From positions 22,436 to 86,435 of the forward strand of contig JAPFDH010000090.1 in assembly GCA_026169045.1 (NCBI GenBank): DNA of 64,000 bases. The letters run 5' to 3'. Under the pieces are notes generated by a model. The model was not told the origin of the DNA, did not search any database, and saw nothing but the letters and a program-made list of their open reading frames with translations. The position numbers were made by a program, and so were the translations under genes. The DNA is from Lachnospiraceae bacterium (lineage in GTDB: Bacteria; Bacillota; Clostridia; Lachnospirales; Lachnospiraceae). Positions 62,057 to 64,000 of this stretch are shown piece after piece (the stretch's first letter is position 1; every line of letters begins with the position of its first letter).

Positions 62057-63563
62057 ATTGTTTCTTCAATACCTCCCGATCGATTTTCCCGTTTTTTGTC
62101 AACGGAAATTTTTCTGTCTGCATATAACGGTTGGGATACATGTAACGGGGAAGCCACTGTGCCAATCCCTCTGCTATTTTCTTTTTATCCGCATTTCCTT
62201 CATAATAGGCAATGATTTTGCTTTTCTTTTCATCAAAAAGACAACACACCCGTTCTACACCGTCAATCCGTCCCATAGCCGTTTCGATTTCTCCCAGCTC
62301 AATTCGGTGTCCCATATGCTTGATTTGAAAATCCTTCCTCGTATCAAAATATAACAACCCGTCGGCTCCGTAATGGGCTAAATCGCCGGTTCGGTAAATG
62401 ATCTCCATAAAACGGTTATTTAAAGGATTCTGGACAAATACCTCCTGCGTCTTTACCGGATCATTATAATACCCCAAAGCCAATGCGGTTCCTGCCACAC
62501 ACACCTCACCGATTTGATTTGTCTGGGTGACTTCTTTATTGTCTGTATCCAATAAAAATACCTTTTCATTGGGAAACGCATTTCCAATGGGAATTCGCTC
62601 TCCCGGTTCAAATATTCGATCAACCACATAATAGGTACAATTACATGTTATTTCTGTAGGTCCGTAAAGATTCACAAACATTGCGTTTGGTAACGCTTCC
62701 TGCCATTTTTTCAAATGCTTCACCGGCATGACTTCTCCGCTGAACAATATTTTATTCAAAAACTCCGGAATCCGATAAGAAAATCCGTTTAGGGATGTAA
62801 TCATACATAACGCAGACACTGCCCAGATTGCCGTGGTTATTTTTCTATCACACAGATAATCCAATAAGGCCGTTGGAATCGAAAAAAACTTTTTCGGAAT
62901 CAATTCCAACGATGCCCCTACGCAAAGAGAAGAATATAAATCTTTGACAGAAACATCAAAATCAAAGGGGGCCTGATTGCCAATGACATCCTGTTCTGTA
63001 ATATGAAAAAGATTCACAAAGTGATTCACAAAATCGATCACAGACCGATGTCCGACCAGTACCCCTTTGGGAACTCCTGTGGACCCGGATGTAAAAATCG
63101 CATACAGAGGATCCACATCCAATGCCTGCTTTTGTATTTTACTTAATAGCTCTGTTCTTTCTACTCCATCCTGAAAAAGAGTTTCCAGACACAATACTGC
63201 CATCCTTTCCGTACCTTTTAAACACGCTGCCATTTCCTGCAGTTCATCATCTACGATCAGTATTCTCCCATCCAAAGTCTCCAAAATTTTTTCGAGACGT
63301 GATTGAGGCTGCGACGGATCAATGTATACATAAAAACATCCGGCATACACAATTCCCATAAAGGTTTTAACTGTTTTCACCTGTTTCTTAGCCAATACAG
63401 CGATGGGATTTCTCGGTTCACTATATTCCGCTAATTTGCTTCCAATCCGTCTTGCATCTTTTCGCAGTTCATCATACGTACAACATTCGTTTTCGTCTGA
63501 AACAGCCATCTTCCCAGGATACCGTTTCGCCGAACGCTCCAAAAATTCCAAGACATTTTTCAT
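62016..63563 (-). CDS. Amino acid adenylation enzyme (DltA-like)
   Basis: A 515-aa stand-alone adenylation domain. Core motifs: YAIFTSGSTGVPKG (A3), NLYGPTEITCNCTYYVV (A5), YRTGDLAHYGADGLLYFDTRKDFQIKHMGHRIELGEIE (A7-A8) and the A10 Lys in FPLTKNGKIDR. No condensation or carrier domain is fused. It would activate an amino acid with ATP and load it on the carrier at 60572. The specificity pocket was not decoded. ATG 63563 follows GGAG. First gene of the dlt-like operon. Confidence 0.9.
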   Translation of the reverse strand: MKNVLEFLERSAKRYPGKMAVSDENECCTYDELRKDARRIGSKLAEYSEPRNPIAVLAKKQVKTVKTFMGIVYAGCFYVYIDPSQPQSRLEKILETLDGRILIVDDELQEMAACLKGTERMAVLCLETLFQDGVERTELLSKIQKQALDVDPLYAIFTSGSTGVPKGVLVGHRSVIDFVNHFVNLFHITEQDVIGNQAPFDFDVSVKDLYSSLCVGASLELIPKKFFSIPTALLDYLCDRKITTAIWAVSALCMITSLNGFSYRIPEFLNKILFSGEVMPVKHLKKWQEALPNAMFVNLYGPTEITCNCTYYVVDRIFEPGERIPIGNAFPNEKVFLLDTDNKEVTQTNQIGEVCVAGTALALGYYNDPVKTQEVFVQNPLNNRFMEIIYRTGDLAHYGADGLLYFDTRKDFQIKHMGHRIELGEIETAMGRIDGVERVCCLFDEKKSKIIAYYEGNADKKKIAEGLAQWLPRYMYPNRYMQTEKFPLTKNGKIDREVLKKQYESATVHGSSAKV

Positions 63564-63649
63564 AGCAATCTCCATAACAAATCATAAACAATAGGCTTCG
63601 TGCACAGTTTTTGTCTTCAAAAACAAAAGGCATTCTGTACATGTTTAAA

Positions 63650-63678
63650 AGTCTACCATATTATTTAGTCCGTTTCAA
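63650..63678 (-). promoter_or_regulatory. Promoter of the dlt-like operon
   Basis: Minus-strand TTGAAA (63673-63678), 17-bp spacer, TAGACT (63650-63655), about 85 bases upstream of the first start codon. Confidence 0.5.
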
Positions 63679-63782
63679 TAAACCTTTTCTGAACTTTTTA
63701 TGTCCATCTTCCTACAATTTGCTGTCATATTTCTATTCTTTTCCATTTTTCTGCTTCACATACGCATTTCTCCAATATTTAT

Positions 63783-63843
63783 GTAACAGTTCAGCCATAG
63801 GGCTGTAACGGAAACCGGTCAGACCTATGAGCTGAACTGTTAC
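63783..63843. mobile_element. Short MITE-like copy 5 with 8-bp target duplication
   Basis: A 61-bp palindromic form: GTAACAGTTCAGCCATAGG at one end and CCTATGAGCTGAACTGTTAC at the other, lacking the inner hairpins and the second half of the full element. Flanked by ATATTTAT on both sides (63775-63782 and 63844-63851), so it transposed in this short form or was trimmed cleanly inside. Confidence 0.85.
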
Positions 63844-63888
63844 ATATTTATGATGTTGGGATAAAAAATAGGCTTCGCCTATTCAACT

Positions 63889-63931
63889 CCCCTTCCCCTC
63901 AATCTTGAGGGGTTAGGGGTTTCTTTTTTTT
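63889..63931 (+). terminator. Strong hairpin with T-run (terminator or transposon end)
   Basis: Stem CCCCTTCCCCTC / GAGGGGTTAGGGG with a six-base loop and TTTCTTTTTTTT. No plus-strand gene lies upstream, so it may insulate the following probable transposase gene from incoming transcription or belong to the element end. A smaller AATAGGC/GCCTATT hairpin precedes it at about 63868-63884. Confidence 0.7.
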
Positions 63932-63953
63932 CATTTTCATGCATAATAGAGTT

Positions 63954-64000
63954 ATGAATATTTTACAAAGAATCTTTACCGACTATTATGAAGAAATTAA
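63954..64000 (+). CDS. Start of a probable transposase gene (truncated by window edge)
   Basis: ATG at 63954 opens a frame MNILQRIFTDYYEEI that runs to the window end. The opening resembles, from memory, zinc-binding IS91-type transposases common in Lachnospiraceae. Only 15 full codons are visible, so the call is tentative. Confidence 0.35.
   Translation, partial: MNILQRIFTDYYEEI

Overview
The window looks like the chromosome of a spore-forming, low-to-moderate GC Firmicute, most likely a Lachnospiraceae member (Clostridia). Reasons: a SigG sporulation sigma factor, a Na+-pumping biotin decarboxylase operon, the ispH/S1 pairing typical of Clostridia, DUF1846 and DUF5685 proteins, strong SD sites and canonical sigma-A promoters. 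The genus cannot be fixed from the sequence alone. No CRISPR array, rRNA operon, phage or plasmid module is seen; one tRNA (Pro, CGG) is present.

Layout. 1-8.5 kb is housekeeping on the minus strand (U32 peptidase, zapA, ruvBA, rpsA-ispH-cmk, a BaiN-like flavoprotein) with yprB divergent from ruvA. 8.6-14.2 kb is a five-gene biotin-dependent Na+-pump operon that carries both a pyruvate/oxaloacetate-type and an acyl-CoA-type carboxyltransferase, behind a structured leader. 14.3-24.5 kb holds a DacF-type carboxypeptidase, HAD phosphatase, nitroreductase, PepF, a heterodimeric ABC exporter with a leader-peptide attenuator, and a PdaA-like deacetylase. 24.7-42.9 kb holds sigG, a PLD-family protein, a DnaJ-DUF5685 pair, cysK, purL, a sigma-like protein without region 4, a nuclease-helicase fusion, tRNA-Pro, nagA, a degenerate sirtuin, DUF1846 and uridine kinase.

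42.9-63.6 kb is the accessory part, in three blocks. (1) A capsule/EPS control block: CpsB-type phosphatase, two tandem Wzz/BY-kinases and two Ig-like membrane proteins. (2) A putative RiPP locus: PqqD-like RRE, radical SAM/SPASM enzyme, a 124-aa candidate substrate, HPr-kinase-like protein, ABC exporter and a convergent nucleotidyltransferase. It combines tailoring enzymes known from lasso-peptide loci with a radical SAM enzyme. Its promoter carries two 11-bp direct repeats 21 bp apart, next to a LytTR response regulator/GHKL kinase pair, which suggests peptide- or density-dependent control. (3) A dlt-like operon: adenylation enzyme, LysA-fold PLP enzyme, carrier protein, MBOAT acyltransferase, DltD-like protein and, after a gap, a PHP protein. 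The embedded decarboxylase suggests that a decarboxylated amino acid rather than D-alanine is loaded and transferred outside the membrane.

A MITE-like element (165 bp full length, 14-bp terminal inverted repeats GTAACAGTTCAGCC, 8-bp target duplications at two copies) occurs five times at gene borders. One copy supplies a stop codon and another lies in the RiPP operon leader. The right edge starts a probable transposase gene.
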